NCBI GenBank assembly: GCA_001464505.1
Contig: LNEH01000155.1
Span: forward strand, 1 to 64,000
Length of the DNA: 64,000 nucleotides
Direction: 5' to 3'
Source: Verrucomicrobia bacterium Ga0077533
GTDB taxonomy: Bacteria; Verrucomicrobiota; Verrucomicrobiia; Opitutales; Opitutaceae
Below, in pieces: positions 43,416 through 51,276 of the stretch. Every line of letters starts with the position of its first letter. The first letter of the stretch is position 1. The position numbers and the translations under genes are program-made. A model generated the notes under the pieces. It made no database searches. It was given only the letters and a program-made list of their open reading frames with translations, and was not told the DNA's origin.

Positions 43416-43889
43416 ATGCCCTGCTCAATCCGTTCCGCCACTGCCGCCGATGTGCCGCTGATCTTGAATTTCATCCGTGACCTCGCGGTCTACGAGAAAC
43501 TGGCGCACGAGGTCGTCGCCACCGAGACGGCGCTGCACCACACGCTCTTCGGGTCGCCGCCTGCGGCGCAGGTTGTGATCGCGGAGGTCAACGGCCACCC
43601 GGCCGGCTTCGCTTTGTATTTCTTCAATTACTCCACCTTCCTCGCCAAGCCCGGCCTCTACCTCGAGGATCTGTTCGTGAAACCGGAGTTCCGCGGCGCC
43701 GGCGCCGGCAAGGCCCTGCTCCTCCACCTCGCCAAGATCGCTAACGCCCGTGGCTGCGGCCGGATGGAGTGGTCCGTGCTGGACTGGAACGAGCCGGCGA
43801 TCAAGTTTTACGAATCCCTCGGCGCCAAGCGCATGAAGGAATGGCAGATCTGCCGTCTGACGGGGACCGCACTCGCGCAATACGCCTGA
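43416..43889 (+). CDS. GNAT acetyltransferase
   Basis: A 157-aa GNAT: IRSATAADVPLILNFI, AGFALYFFNYSTFLAKPGLYLEDLFVKPEFRG (strands 4 and 5), then AGAGKALLLHLAKIA for acetyl-CoA binding and RMEWSVLDWNEPAIKFYESLGA. The segment resembles diamine acetyltransferase-like members, but the substrate is not certain. The ATG at 43416 is preferred. The transposon at 43992 begins ~100 bp after its stop. Confidence 0.87.
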   Translation: MPCSIRSATAADVPLILNFIRDLAVYEKLAHEVVATETALHHTLFGSPPAAQVVIAEVNGHPAGFALYFFNYSTFLAKPGLYLEDLFVKPEFRGAGAGKALLLHLAKIANARGCGRMEWSVLDWNEPAIKFYESLGAKRMKEWQICRLTGTALAQYA

Positions 43890-43983
43890 CCCGGCCGGCG
43901 CCAGACAGCTTTTGCTGGCACTCCTTGGTGCTTTCCCGCCCGGTTTTTCCCGTTCTCCGGATAATTGTGTTGGTCACAGCACC

Positions 43984-43991
43984 ATGCCGAT
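43984..43991. repeat. target-site duplication, left copy
   Basis: ATGCCGAT directly before the left inverted repeat. The identical 8 bp follow the right inverted repeat at 47505-47512. Confidence 0.92.
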
Positions 43992-44017
43992 GGTGCTGTC
44001 GCAATTACAGTTTACAA
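43992..44017. repeat. left terminal inverted repeat
   Basis: Begins GGTGCTGTC and matches the reverse complement of 47479-47504 at 23 of 26 positions (differences at positions 10, 13 and 19). Confidence 0.92.
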
Positions 44018-44118
44018 ATGGTCGCGCCGCAACCTTCGGGCACTCCTGTCCAATTGAAACGCGGCAGCTTCTAGTGTATCGTGCAACTGGTGCATTGACC
44101 GCAGTTGATGGCATTGGT

Positions 44119-45099
44119 ATGAAGCAGCCATTGAATCCCATTTTTGATGCCTTAAAGAAGGGGCAGAGATTTCATTTTTCGCTTTTGGCGGGCGAGGTAG
44201 AGGATTTAAAGCTGTATTGGAATTGGTGGTGGGGAAAACATGGTTACGACAAAATCGCCCAGCCTTTTACGATTTCGGACGATGATCCCATCCTTACTCA
44301 GACGATAAATAAGAATTTCGTAGATACCCAAAGCGCCGCAGACTTCTTCGATGATTTTCTTAATAAATGTTTAGCAAAGAAAATGCTCCCAAGTGGTCCC
44401 GCTATTTCTAGAAATGAATATCGGGCGCATTTAATTAAGATTTTAAGCACCCTTGCTCCCAAACTAGAAACCCCGACGGCGATTCTTTCTGGGGGCGGTT
44501 ACGGAAGCGGAAAGACCAATGTCTTGGATTTTATGCGGGTAAATGGATGTTTTCCATTTTCTGCGGCTTCGGTTTTGGGCGTGGATACCTTTAAGTTATA
44601 CTTCCCCGAATTTGATCAAATCCGTATGGTTGCCGATGGTAGAGCAAGTGACGTTGTCCAAGCTGAATCTAAAATGCTCGCAAAGGTGCTTTTTAATCAG
44701 TTGGTGGCAGACAAGCGAACCTTTGCGTGGGATGCCTCTATGGCCAGTGGAGACGAGCCCAGGGCCCGTTTAAAGGCATTGCGCAATGCCGGCTACTTAA
44801 TTAAATTTGTGGCTGTTTTTACACCTTTAAAAAGCGCCATTAGGCAGGTGATGTTCCACGCCAAACAAACCAGGCGATTTGTGTCCGCTGGATATGTTGA
44901 AGCCTCACATAAGGCGTTTCTGGAACATTTTTTATCCTATTTGGACTATTTTGACGAAATACAGGTGTATTATAATAATCCAGATAAGTTAGGGGTAAAT
45001 ACCCCGCCCGATTTAATTGCCGAGAAGATTGCGCCGAATAAGAATCTTGTCATCTTTAAGAGTGACCTATTTCACTCTTTCGTTCCCAAATCCAAATAA
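44119..45099 (+). CDS. zeta-toxin-like P-loop kinase
   Basis: A 326-aa protein with AILSGGGYGSGKTNVLDF (Walker A, Lys132), VLGVDTFKLYFPEF as the substrate/catalytic Asp stretch, ASDVVQAESKML, FAWDASMAS and RFVSAGYVEASHK. This is the layout of zeta toxins, which phosphorylate UDP-N-acetylglucosamine and block wall synthesis. The first ~115 residues are specific to this protein. The ATG at 44119 is used, as the frame upstream only crosses the transposon end. It is AT-rich, unlike the chromosome. Two bases separate its stop from a 59-aa ORF that may encode the antitoxin. Other nucleotide or small-molecule kinase roles are possible. Confidence 0.8.
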   Translation: MKQPLNPIFDALKKGQRFHFSLLAGEVEDLKLYWNWWWGKHGYDKIAQPFTISDDDPILTQTINKNFVDTQSAADFFDDFLNKCLAKKMLPSGPAISRNEYRAHLIKILSTLAPKLETPTAILSGGGYGSGKTNVLDFMRVNGCFPFSAASVLGVDTFKLYFPEFDQIRMVADGRASDVVQAESKMLAKVLFNQLVADKRTFAWDASMASGDEPRARLKALRNAGYLIKFVAVFTPLKSAIRQVMFHAKQTRRFVSAGYVEASHKAFLEHFLSYLDYFDEIQVYYNNPDKLGVNTPPDLIAEKIAPNKNLVIFKSDLFHSFVPKSK

Positions 45100-45101
45100 C
45101 C

Positions 45102-45281
45102 ATGAACCTCGAATATAAAGAGCAGGACAAGGCCAAGACCCTTAATGAGGTCTGTGGCGTAGATGCGAAGGCATTTGAGCGTTATATGGAGGCCAAAAAT
45201 GCCTTCCTAGAAAAACGCGATGAAAAATCCATTAAGCGCATCATGGAGTCTGTTTCATGGCAGATGGGTCGTGTGGCGTGA
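45102..45281 (+). CDS. 59-aa ORF, possible antitoxin
   Basis: A short acidic-and-basic, helical-looking protein (MNLEYKEQDKAKTLNEVCG then ERYMEAKNAFLEKRDEKS) directly after the zeta-like gene, with a gap of 2 bp. A terminator follows 24 bp after its stop. Its position in the operon and size fit an antitoxin, although known zeta systems place the antitoxin first. I do not recognise the family. Confidence 0.6.
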   Translation: MNLEYKEQDKAKTLNEVCGVDAKAFERYMEAKNAFLEKRDEKSIKRIMESVSWQMGRVA

Positions 45282-45305
45282 TCTTATCGTCATTTAGAAA
45301 CACCC

Positions 45306-45331
45306 AAGCGCCATATTCACGGCGCTTTTTT
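45306..45331 (+). terminator. terminator of the toxin operon
   Basis: AGCGCC and GGCGCT form a 6-bp stem around an 8-base loop, followed by TTTTTT. It lies between the 59-aa ORF and the convergent transposase gene. Confidence 0.8.
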
Positions 45332-45341
45332 ATCTCCGGAA

Positions 45342-46184
45342 TTAAGCCGCTAGACGCTCTGCCACGTCCAACAGGTCTGCAATATCGGCCAGTTCCCAAA
45401 CCTTGTCGGTGACGCCGGCAGCCATAGCGGGCGTGCAGCGCAGCGTGGAATGGATGCGGCAGAAGTTGTAGTGCATGAAATGCAGAGCGCAGGCGTGCTC
45501 GTGATTCTCGATCTTCTTGGAGTGGCCGTTGGTCAGGCGGGTGAAGCGGCGCATACCCATCCGCATGGAGAGATTAGCCCGTTCAACGTAGCTCGTGCTG
45601 ACGTGGTTATAGTCAGGCGAGCCGGTCATAAGGGTTTTCTTCGTGCCCATGCATTGCGCAGGACTATAACGGGCCATGTCCGGCGGAACGTCGCCGTAGA
45701 TTTTCACGAGCTGGGCAAAGTCGATGTCATTGCCAAACGCCCCATAGACCGCGCCAATGTAAGCCTTGAGCCCGTCTGTTGTCAGTTGCACGCGGTTGGA
45801 CAAGCGAGCGGCCAGATCGTTCATAAAATGGGCGGCGGCTACCGCGCTGCGTTCACCAACCAACCAGCAGGGGATGAGCTTGGTTTCGGTATCAATGGCC
45901 GTCCACGTCCACACGTCGCCCCAACGCTTCTCTTTCATCGCGGGACTGACGTTGCGGGCCTTGGCCCCGACAAAACTCCAAATCTCGTCGCATTGCAGGC
46001 GCTTGCAGGGGAGATTCACGAAGTGCTTGTCCTGATAGACCGAGCAGACCCGGCCCACATCCACCACGAACTTCATAACGGTGTTCACGGCCACGCCGGT
46101 CATGCGGGCAGTAGCGCGGAGGCTGTTACCTTCGACAAGGCAGGATATGAGTTGGGTGCGTTTGGCGATGGAGAGCTTCTTCAT
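45342..46184 (-). CDS. IS1-family transposase (single ORF)
   Basis: A 280-aa transposase. An N-terminal HTH (SIAKRTQLISCLVEGNSLRA then TGVAVNTVMKFV) is followed by a DDE core: Asp66 in QCDEIWSFVGAK, Asp137 in TTDGLKAY and Glu201 in SYVERANLSMRMGMRRFTR, then NHEHACALHFMHYNF. CDEIW, VGER and VERANL have direct counterparts in IS1 InsB. Classical IS1 uses a frameshift between two ORFs; here one ORF is enough, as in ISMhu11-like members. ATG at 46184, divergent from the P63C gene. Confidence 0.88.
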   Translation of the reverse strand: MKKLSIAKRTQLISCLVEGNSLRATARMTGVAVNTVMKFVVDVGRVCSVYQDKHFVNLPCKRLQCDEIWSFVGAKARNVSPAMKEKRWGDVWTWTAIDTETKLIPCWLVGERSAVAAAHFMNDLAARLSNRVQLTTDGLKAYIGAVYGAFGNDIDFAQLVKIYGDVPPDMARYSPAQCMGTKKTLMTGSPDYNHVSTSYVERANLSMRMGMRRFTRLTNGHSKKIENHEHACALHFMHYNFCRIHSTLRCTPAMAAGVTDKVWELADIADLLDVAERLAA

Positions 46185-46278
46185 GCCCAGAAGCCTGATG
46201 CCTGCTAGCAAGCATAGCAAGCACTAAACCAAGAAAGCAGTTGACATTCCTGCTACAATGGCCAGCCTCCTTTCCACC

Positions 46279-47310
46279 ATGAATGAACCTGACTCAAAGG
46301 AACCACTCTATCAGTCGCTTGGCGGCTTAGCTCGGGCAGAAAAGCTTTCCCCTGAAGATCGCTCTGCCATTGCTAGGGCAGCAGCAGAGGCGCGGTGGGA
46401 GAAGGAGGCGGAACATGACCCTAACCGCCCCGTATATCCCAAGGCGTCCCACGTTGGCGTTTTGAAGATAGGCAAGAACGTGGAAATAGAGTGCGCGGTT
46501 CTTGAGGACGGCACCCGGATTCTAAGCCGCGCCGGATTTGTCCGCGCTATTGGACGCACCGGCAAGGTCAAAGGAGGTGCGGATTATGAGCCGGAATCCA
46601 AACTGCCCGTTTTCTTGGGTGCCGAGAACCTACAGCCTTACATCAGCAACGATTTAAGCAGTAATTCAAACCCGGTCTATTTTAAGCAAATCAAGGGCGG
46701 TGTTTCAATGGGCTATCGCGCCGAGCTTTTGCCGGCGGTCTGCAATGTGTTTCTCGACGCCAAAGATGCGGGCGCACTCCGCGACAATCAAAAGCACATT
46801 GCCAAACAGTGTGAGATTTTGGTGCGCGGCTTGGCTGTGGTCGGCATCACGGCAATGGTTGATGAGGCTACGGGGTATCAAGAGGTGCGCGACCGGCTCG
46901 CTCTACAGCAGATATTGGAAAAGTATATCTCGGGGGCGTTACTCGAATGGACGAAAACGTTTCCGCTGGAGTTCTACAAAGAAATCTTCCGCCTCAAGGC
47001 ATGGGAGTGGAAGGCTGGCAAAATGTCTCCGCTAGTCGGCCGCTATACCAACGATCTAGTTTATCAGCGACTTGTCCCAGGAGTCCTAGAGCAATTGCAG
47101 GCAAAGAATCCGGTCACAGAGAAGGGCTATCGGTTGCACAAGCATCACCAGTGGCTTACCCGAGATATTGGGCATCCCGCCTTGACTCATCATATTTACC
47201 GGCTGCTTGGCATGATGGAGGGCTCTAACTCGTGGGAGGAGTTCAAGCGCAAGGTGGACGTGAAGATTCCCAAGGTAAACGCCACCCTAGCGTTCGACTT
47301 GGACGCCTAA
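46279..47310 (+). CDS. P63C-domain protein (transposon cargo)
   Basis: A 343-aa protein from the ATG at 46279 (ATG 46258 gives 350 aa). SLGGLARAEKLSPEDRSAIA at the start and the C-terminal P63C signature LLEWTKTFPLEFYKEIFRLKAW, then GRYTNDLVYQRLVPGVLEQL and HHQWLTRDIGHPALTHHIYRL. P63C proteins are common on mobile elements but have no settled function. It is divergent from the transposase; a TTGACA lies at 46241. Its last bases overlap the end of the Lys-rich ORF on the other strand by 4 bp. Confidence 0.85.
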   Translation: MNEPDSKEPLYQSLGGLARAEKLSPEDRSAIARAAAEARWEKEAEHDPNRPVYPKASHVGVLKIGKNVEIECAVLEDGTRILSRAGFVRAIGRTGKVKGGADYEPESKLPVFLGAENLQPYISNDLSSNSNPVYFKQIKGGVSMGYRAELLPAVCNVFLDAKDAGALRDNQKHIAKQCEILVRGLAVVGITAMVDEATGYQEVRDRLALQQILEKYISGALLEWTKTFPLEFYKEIFRLKAWEWKAGKMSPLVGRYTNDLVYQRLVPGVLEQLQAKNPVTEKGYRLHKHHQWLTRDIGHPALTHHIYRLLGMMEGSNSWEEFKRKVDVKIPKVNATLAFDLDA

Positions 47311-47429
47311 AGCTTAGACTCGCCGTCCGTAATACTCCGCAAGATTGAAGCGGCCCGCTGGTTAATATCCATGCGGGCCTTTTTCTTGGCCGGTTTCTTC
47401 ACCTTCTTCGCGGGCTTCTTCTTTGCCAT
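47307..47429 (-). CDS. Lys-rich 40-aa ORF at the transposon right end
   Basis: The minus strand encodes MAKKKPAKKVKKPAKKKARM followed by DINQRAASILRSITDGESKL. The first half is a histone-tail-like basic stretch; the second is a short amphipathic segment. It converges with the P63C gene with a 4-bp overlap and begins 50 bp inside the right inverted repeat. A real product is plausible because its composition is ordered and it lies in the same element. Confidence 0.5.
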   Translation of the reverse strand: MAKKKPAKKVKKPAKKKARMDINQRAASILRSITDGESKL

Positions 47430-47478
47430 GCCGCACCGTCGCACGGTCTGGACTTGCCCGCAAGTGAGGATTCGTCAG

Positions 47479-47504
47479 TTGTAAAGTGTAACTGAGACAG
47501 CACC
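47479..47504. repeat. right terminal inverted repeat
   Basis: Ends GACAGCACC and pairs with 43992-44017 (23/26). Confidence 0.92.
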
Positions 47505-47512
47505 ATGCCGAT
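47505..47512. repeat. target-site duplication, right copy
   Basis: ATGCCGAT, identical to 43984-43991. Confidence 0.92.
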
Positions 47513-47601
47513 GTAACTGTGCTGGTTCCAATATCGCCCTGCTGCTGCTGCCCGTCCCGGGCCGTTTCCCCTATCTTCCGTCGCCCCATTCCCACCCCGT
47601 C

Positions 47602-49068
47602 ATGATCCAGACCCTGCCCCCATCCCCCGCGAAGCCGGCTTCCCCGGGGTCGTCGCTGTCGCTCTATGCCGAGCTGGCCGGCTCCCTTCAATCCCTCATC
47701 GATCAAGGCACCCTGCGTCCGGGTCATCGCGTGCCATCGGTCCGCATGATGTCGCGGCAACGCGGCGTCAGCATCGCCACCGTGCTGCAGGCTTACACCG
47801 TGCTTGAAAACCGCGGTTATCTCGAGGCCCGGCCGCAATCGGGCTATTACGTCCGGCCGCGCCCGCCGAGCTTCGCGCCCGAGCCGCGCATGGCCCGGCC
47901 CATGGCCAAACCCGCCTATGTCGGGGTCAAGGATCTCACCACCGCCATCATGGAGCGCGCGGCGGATGGCGACTTCATTCCCTTCGGCGCGGCGTGTCCC
48001 CACCACAGCCTTTTCCCGAACAAGAAACTCGCGCGCCTCCTCGGCTCCGTCGCCCGCCGCGACCCCACGCTGATCAGCCGCCACGGCATGAACTGGGGTT
48101 ACGAGCCGCTCACCCGCGAAATCTCCCGTCGTTACCTGCAAGGCGGCGTGCCGCTGGCGCACGATGAGCTGGTCGTCACCATCGGCTGCTCCGAGGCGCT
48201 CAACCTCTGCCTGCGCGCCGTCACCAAGCCCGGCGACACCGTCGCCATCGAGACGCCGGCCTACTTCGGTTTCCTCGAGATGATCGAGAGCCTCAACCTG
48301 CGCGCGCTCGAGATCCCCACCTGCTCCCGCGCCGGGATCTGCCTCGACGAGCTGCGCGAAGCCATCGAGCAGAACGACGTCAAGGCCGTGCTCGTGATGC
48401 CCAATTTCCACAATCCGCTCGGCAGCCTCATGCCCGACGAAAAAAAGCAGCGCCTCTTCGACCTGCTCTGTGAATACGACCTGCCCGCCATCGAGGACGA
48501 CATCTACGCCGACACGCATTGCGGCGACTGCCGCCCGAAGCCGCTCAAGGCCTGGGATCGCGACGGCCGCGTGATGCTCTGCTCCTCCTTCGGCAAGACC
48601 CTCGCGCCGAGTTTCCGCATCGGCTGGACCGCGCCCGGCCGCTACCTCGAGCGCGTGCGCCGGCTCAAGTTCACCAACACCATGGGCACGCCGGTGGTGC
48701 TGCAAAAGACCATCGCCGAGTTTCTCCGCGACGGGGGCTACGACCACCACCTCCGCACGCTCCGCCGCGCCTACCAACAGCAGCTCCACCAGTTCGCGCA
48801 GGCCATGCAGCGTTATTTTCCCGAAGGCACGCGTTACAGCCGGCCGCAGGGCGGCAACGTCATCTGGGTCGAGTTCCCGGCCAAGGTCGACACGCTCAAG
48901 CTCCACCACGAGGCGCTCAAGCACCGCATCAACACCGCGCCGGGCGCGTTGTTCTCGGTGAAGGACCGCTACCGCAACTGCCTGCGCATGAGCTGCGGCC
49001 TGCCTTGGTCCGACGAGATTGACGCCGCGCTCAAGACGCTCGGCGAGCTGGTCAAGAAGCAGCTCTGA
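47602..49068 (+). CDS. MocR/GntR-aminotransferase transcription regulator
   Basis: A 488-aa fusion. Residues ~20-90 are a GntR winged helix (LYAELAGSLQSLIDQGTLRP, LPSVR-like VPSVRMMSRQRGVS, TVLQAYTVLENRGYLEARPQ). The rest is an aminotransferase fold (YEPLTREISRRYLQGG, IGCSEALNLCLRAV, ETPAYFGFLE, MPNFHNPLG, IEDDIYAD) with the PLP lysine in SSFGKTLAPSFRIGW. MocR regulators sense PLP or amino compounds and often control neighbouring transporters, here the EamA gene 139 bp downstream. The transposon insertion lies 90 bp upstream. Confidence 0.92.
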   Translation: MIQTLPPSPAKPASPGSSLSLYAELAGSLQSLIDQGTLRPGHRVPSVRMMSRQRGVSIATVLQAYTVLENRGYLEARPQSGYYVRPRPPSFAPEPRMARPMAKPAYVGVKDLTTAIMERAADGDFIPFGAACPHHSLFPNKKLARLLGSVARRDPTLISRHGMNWGYEPLTREISRRYLQGGVPLAHDELVVTIGCSEALNLCLRAVTKPGDTVAIETPAYFGFLEMIESLNLRALEIPTCSRAGICLDELREAIEQNDVKAVLVMPNFHNPLGSLMPDEKKQRLFDLLCEYDLPAIEDDIYADTHCGDCRPKPLKAWDRDGRVMLCSSFGKTLAPSFRIGWTAPGRYLERVRRLKFTNTMGTPVVLQKTIAEFLRDGGYDHHLRTLRRAYQQQLHQFAQAMQRYFPEGTRYSRPQGGNVIWVEFPAKVDTLKLHHEALKHRINTAPGALFSVKDRYRNCLRMSCGLPWSDEIDAALKTLGELVKKQL

Positions 49069-49082
49069 AGGCCGGTGAGACT

Positions 49083-49131
49083 GTAGCGGCGGTCTATGAC
49101 CGCCGACGGCGCTCACAGAGCGCCGCTACAG
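49083..49131. repeat. TGTAGCGGCG hairpin element, uninterrupted copy
   Basis: CTGTAGCGGCG and CGCCGCTACAG arms enclose GTCTATGACCGCC. It serves as the intact reference for the interrupted copy at 20481-20560. Confidence 0.75.
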
Positions 49132-49207
49132 AATCTCTTGCCCGGATTCCGTTCTCCCCACCGCTGTCTCTCCCTTTCACCTTCACTTTCACTTTGACTT
49201 TCCCTCC

Positions 49208-50164
49208 GTGACCGCCGTCGAGAAAAACCCCACGCAAGCCGCCCTCATCGCCGGCTTCGCCGCCATCTACCTTATCTGGGGCTCCACCTACCTCGCCATC
49301 CGCATCGCGGTGGAGACGATGCCGCCCTTCCTGATGGCGAGCATGCGTTTCATCGTCGCCGGCGGCCTGCTCACCCTCTGGATCGCCTGCACCGGTGGTT
49401 TTCGGGCGACCGCCCGCCAATGGTTCGACAACACCCTCATCGGTGGCCTGCTGCTCCTCGGCGGCAACGGCCTGGTCTGCTGGGCGGAGCAGAAAGTTCC
49501 CTCGGGCATCGCCACGCTCATCATCTCCATCAGCCCGCTCTTCATCGTGCTGCTCGACTGGCTGATGCTCGTCGTGGGCAAAGATGTGACGCGCGGCACG
49601 CGGCCGACGATCGCCACCTTTGTCGGCCTCGCCCTCGGCTTTCTCGGCCTCGCTTTGCTCGTCGGTCCTGATCTCGGCAGCCACGCCGGCAACCTGGACC
49701 CCTGGCGTGTGTTCGGGCTGGTCATCGCCTGCTTCTCGTGGGGCGTCGGCTCCATCTACACCCGCTATGCCCGCAGCCCCGCCCCCCCGTTTACCGGCGC
49801 CGCCATCCAACAACTCACCGGCAGTGTCTGGCTGCTCCTCGTCAGTGCCGGCCTGGGCGAGCCGTGGCATTTCGATCTCGCCGCCGTGTCCGGCCGCTCG
49901 TGGCTTGCCTGGGCCTACCTTGTGACGGCCGGCTCGCTGGTGGGGTTCACGACGTTTGTGTGGTTGATGAAGCACAGCACGCCGGCCCGCGTGTCCACCT
50001 ACGCCTACGTCAACCCCGTCGTCGCCGTCTTCCTCGGCTGGCTTCTGCTCCACGAATCGGTGTCGCCGCGCATCTTCGTCGCCGCCGGCATTATCATCGC
50101 CGGCGTCGCCATCATCACCGTGGCCAAAAACAAGAAGTCCGTGGCGGCACCGACAAAAGACTGA
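49208..50164 (+). CDS. EamA-family (DMT) transporter
   Basis: A 318-aa protein with a GTG start and ten hydrophobic segments in two EamA halves: AAIYLIWGSTYLAIRIAVET in the first and SWGVGSIYTRYARS then VNPVVAVFLGWLLLHE in the second. It belongs to the drug/metabolite transporter superfamily and probably exports an amino acid or metabolite. It lies directly downstream of the MocR regulator, which probably controls it. Confidence 0.9.
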   Translation: MTAVEKNPTQAALIAGFAAIYLIWGSTYLAIRIAVETMPPFLMASMRFIVAGGLLTLWIACTGGFRATARQWFDNTLIGGLLLLGGNGLVCWAEQKVPSGIATLIISISPLFIVLLDWLMLVVGKDVTRGTRPTIATFVGLALGFLGLALLVGPDLGSHAGNLDPWRVFGLVIACFSWGVGSIYTRYARSPAPPFTGAAIQQLTGSVWLLLVSAGLGEPWHFDLAAVSGRSWLAWAYLVTAGSLVGFTTFVWLMKHSTPARVSTYAYVNPVVAVFLGWLLLHESVSPRIFVAAGIIIAGVAIITVAKNKKSVAAPTKD

Positions 50165-50192
50165 GCGTGGGGGCGCCGCCTTGCTGCGCCCT

Positions 50193-51257
50193 TTAGGAAA
50201 GCAATGCTCGCAGTTTGGGCCCGATCCGCCGGGCCAGTGACCGATTAGCGTAGCCCACCCACGCCACGGGCGAGGTGGTGTCGAGCGGCGCCCGCAGCGG
50301 TTGACCGTCGGGCGCGGTGATCACGCAGCCCAGCTCCTGTGCGATCAAAGCCGTGCAGATGTCGTAGGGATGACACGCCAGCCCCGAACGGATTCGCAGC
50401 TTGGCGAACGCCAGCGGCCGCAGATCCGCGATGAACCGGTCGTGCCCCATCAGCAGTTCGTAGATCTGCCCGCCGCTGCTCAGGTATTGGTCGTCAAAGA
50501 TCTCCACCCCGTCGCCGGCCGCACGCCACAGCTTTTCCTCGCGCTCCGCCAGCCAGGACTTGCCCGGCGGGAAAAACTTGGTGAACGACGCAAACCCATG
50601 CGCCAGGGTCGTCGCCCGCGAGGGTCGCGGCTTGAATTTCACCCGCCGTCCCGTGCGCAGATCGATCCGCTCGGCCTGCACGCCTTTGCCTGTCCTGAAC
50701 GAAGTCGAAGGACCCCGCCCGGCGCTCAACTGGTCGGCAAAACCGGCCTTGCTGGTCGGCAGCTCCGTCATGACCGCGACGATGATGTCACTCAGGTTCG
50801 TCCTCGCCCCGCGCTGCGGCGCGAGCGCGGCGAGACTCCACGCGCTGCGCTTTTCATACATCAGCCCGCGCGTGCCATCGATCGGGTCGAGAATACACTT
50901 GAACAAGGTCTTCGCCACCGGCGTCCCGCGCGGAAAAGTAACCGTCTCACCTTCGAGCCCTTCCATTACCAGCTCGACCGGCCAGCGTCTCGGCCAGTTT
51001 TTGGCAAACCATGCCAGCACCGCGCGTTCGCTGACCCTGTCGATCGTGTAGATCGTGTCCGCCGACGTCACCCCCGCCACCCCGGTCATCCGCTTGGTGC
51101 CCATGCGCTGGGCAGTCCGCACCGAAGCGCGGATGGCATCCTGCAACCGGCAAAGCAACCGGCGGGCCTGGTCGAGTGGGGCGGAAGTCACGCGACCGAT
51201 TCTTCCCCTGCGCCCCGGTGAGGCCAGCCTGAAAAGCCAGGCAACCATTGGTCTCAT
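50193..51257 (-). CDS. inositol monophosphatase/bisphosphate nucleotidase-family phosphatase
   Basis: A 354-aa protein with the metal-binding motif ILDPIDGTRGL, an upstream Glu site (VMEGLEGET) and a C-terminal CHPYDICTALIAQELGCVI where Asp completes the site. It acts on a sugar phosphate, inositol phosphate or nucleotide bisphosphate. SAGRGPSTSFRTGKG is encoded by a dispersed repeat (GTCCTGAACGAAGTCGAAGG around 50690-50715) inserted in a loop. It is the last gene of the minus-strand operon, 20 bp after the DASS transporter. ATG at 51257 or GTG 22 codons later. Confidence 0.85.
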   Translation of the reverse strand: MRPMVAWLFRLASPGRRGRIGRVTSAPLDQARRLLCRLQDAIRASVRTAQRMGTKRMTGVAGVTSADTIYTIDRVSERAVLAWFAKNWPRRWPVELVMEGLEGETVTFPRGTPVAKTLFKCILDPIDGTRGLMYEKRSAWSLAALAPQRGARTNLSDIIVAVMTELPTSKAGFADQLSAGRGPSTSFRTGKGVQAERIDLRTGRRVKFKPRPSRATTLAHGFASFTKFFPPGKSWLAEREEKLWRAAGDGVEIFDDQYLSSGGQIYELLMGHDRFIADLRPLAFAKLRIRSGLACHPYDICTALIAQELGCVITAPDGQPLRAPLDTTSPVAWVGYANRSLARRIGPKLRALLS

Positions 51258-51276
51258 GAGCCGTGCCCCCTTCTCC

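Larger units (their letters stand above)
43992..47504. mobile_element. 3.5-kb IS1-type transposon with cargo genes
   Basis: A complete element of 3513 bp bounded by 26-bp terminal inverted repeats beginning GGTGCTGTC and flanked by an 8-bp duplication ATGCCGAT. Besides the single-ORF IS1-type transposase (45342-46184) it carries a zeta-toxin-like gene, a 59-aa ORF, a P63C-domain gene and a 40-aa Lys-rich ORF. The left half is clearly AT-richer than the chromosome, so the element came from elsewhere. The intact ends, duplication and transposase suggest recent arrival. Short ends starting GGTG and 8-9 bp duplications fit IS1; the IS1595 family, which also makes 8-bp duplications and carries passengers, was considered but its zinc-finger transposase is absent. 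Confidence 0.92.

Noticed and set aside
43992-47504. IS1595-family assignment for the transposon
   Set aside because: The 8-bp duplication and passengers would fit, but the transposase has no N-terminal zinc finger and its CDEIW/VGER/VERANL blocks follow IS1 InsB.
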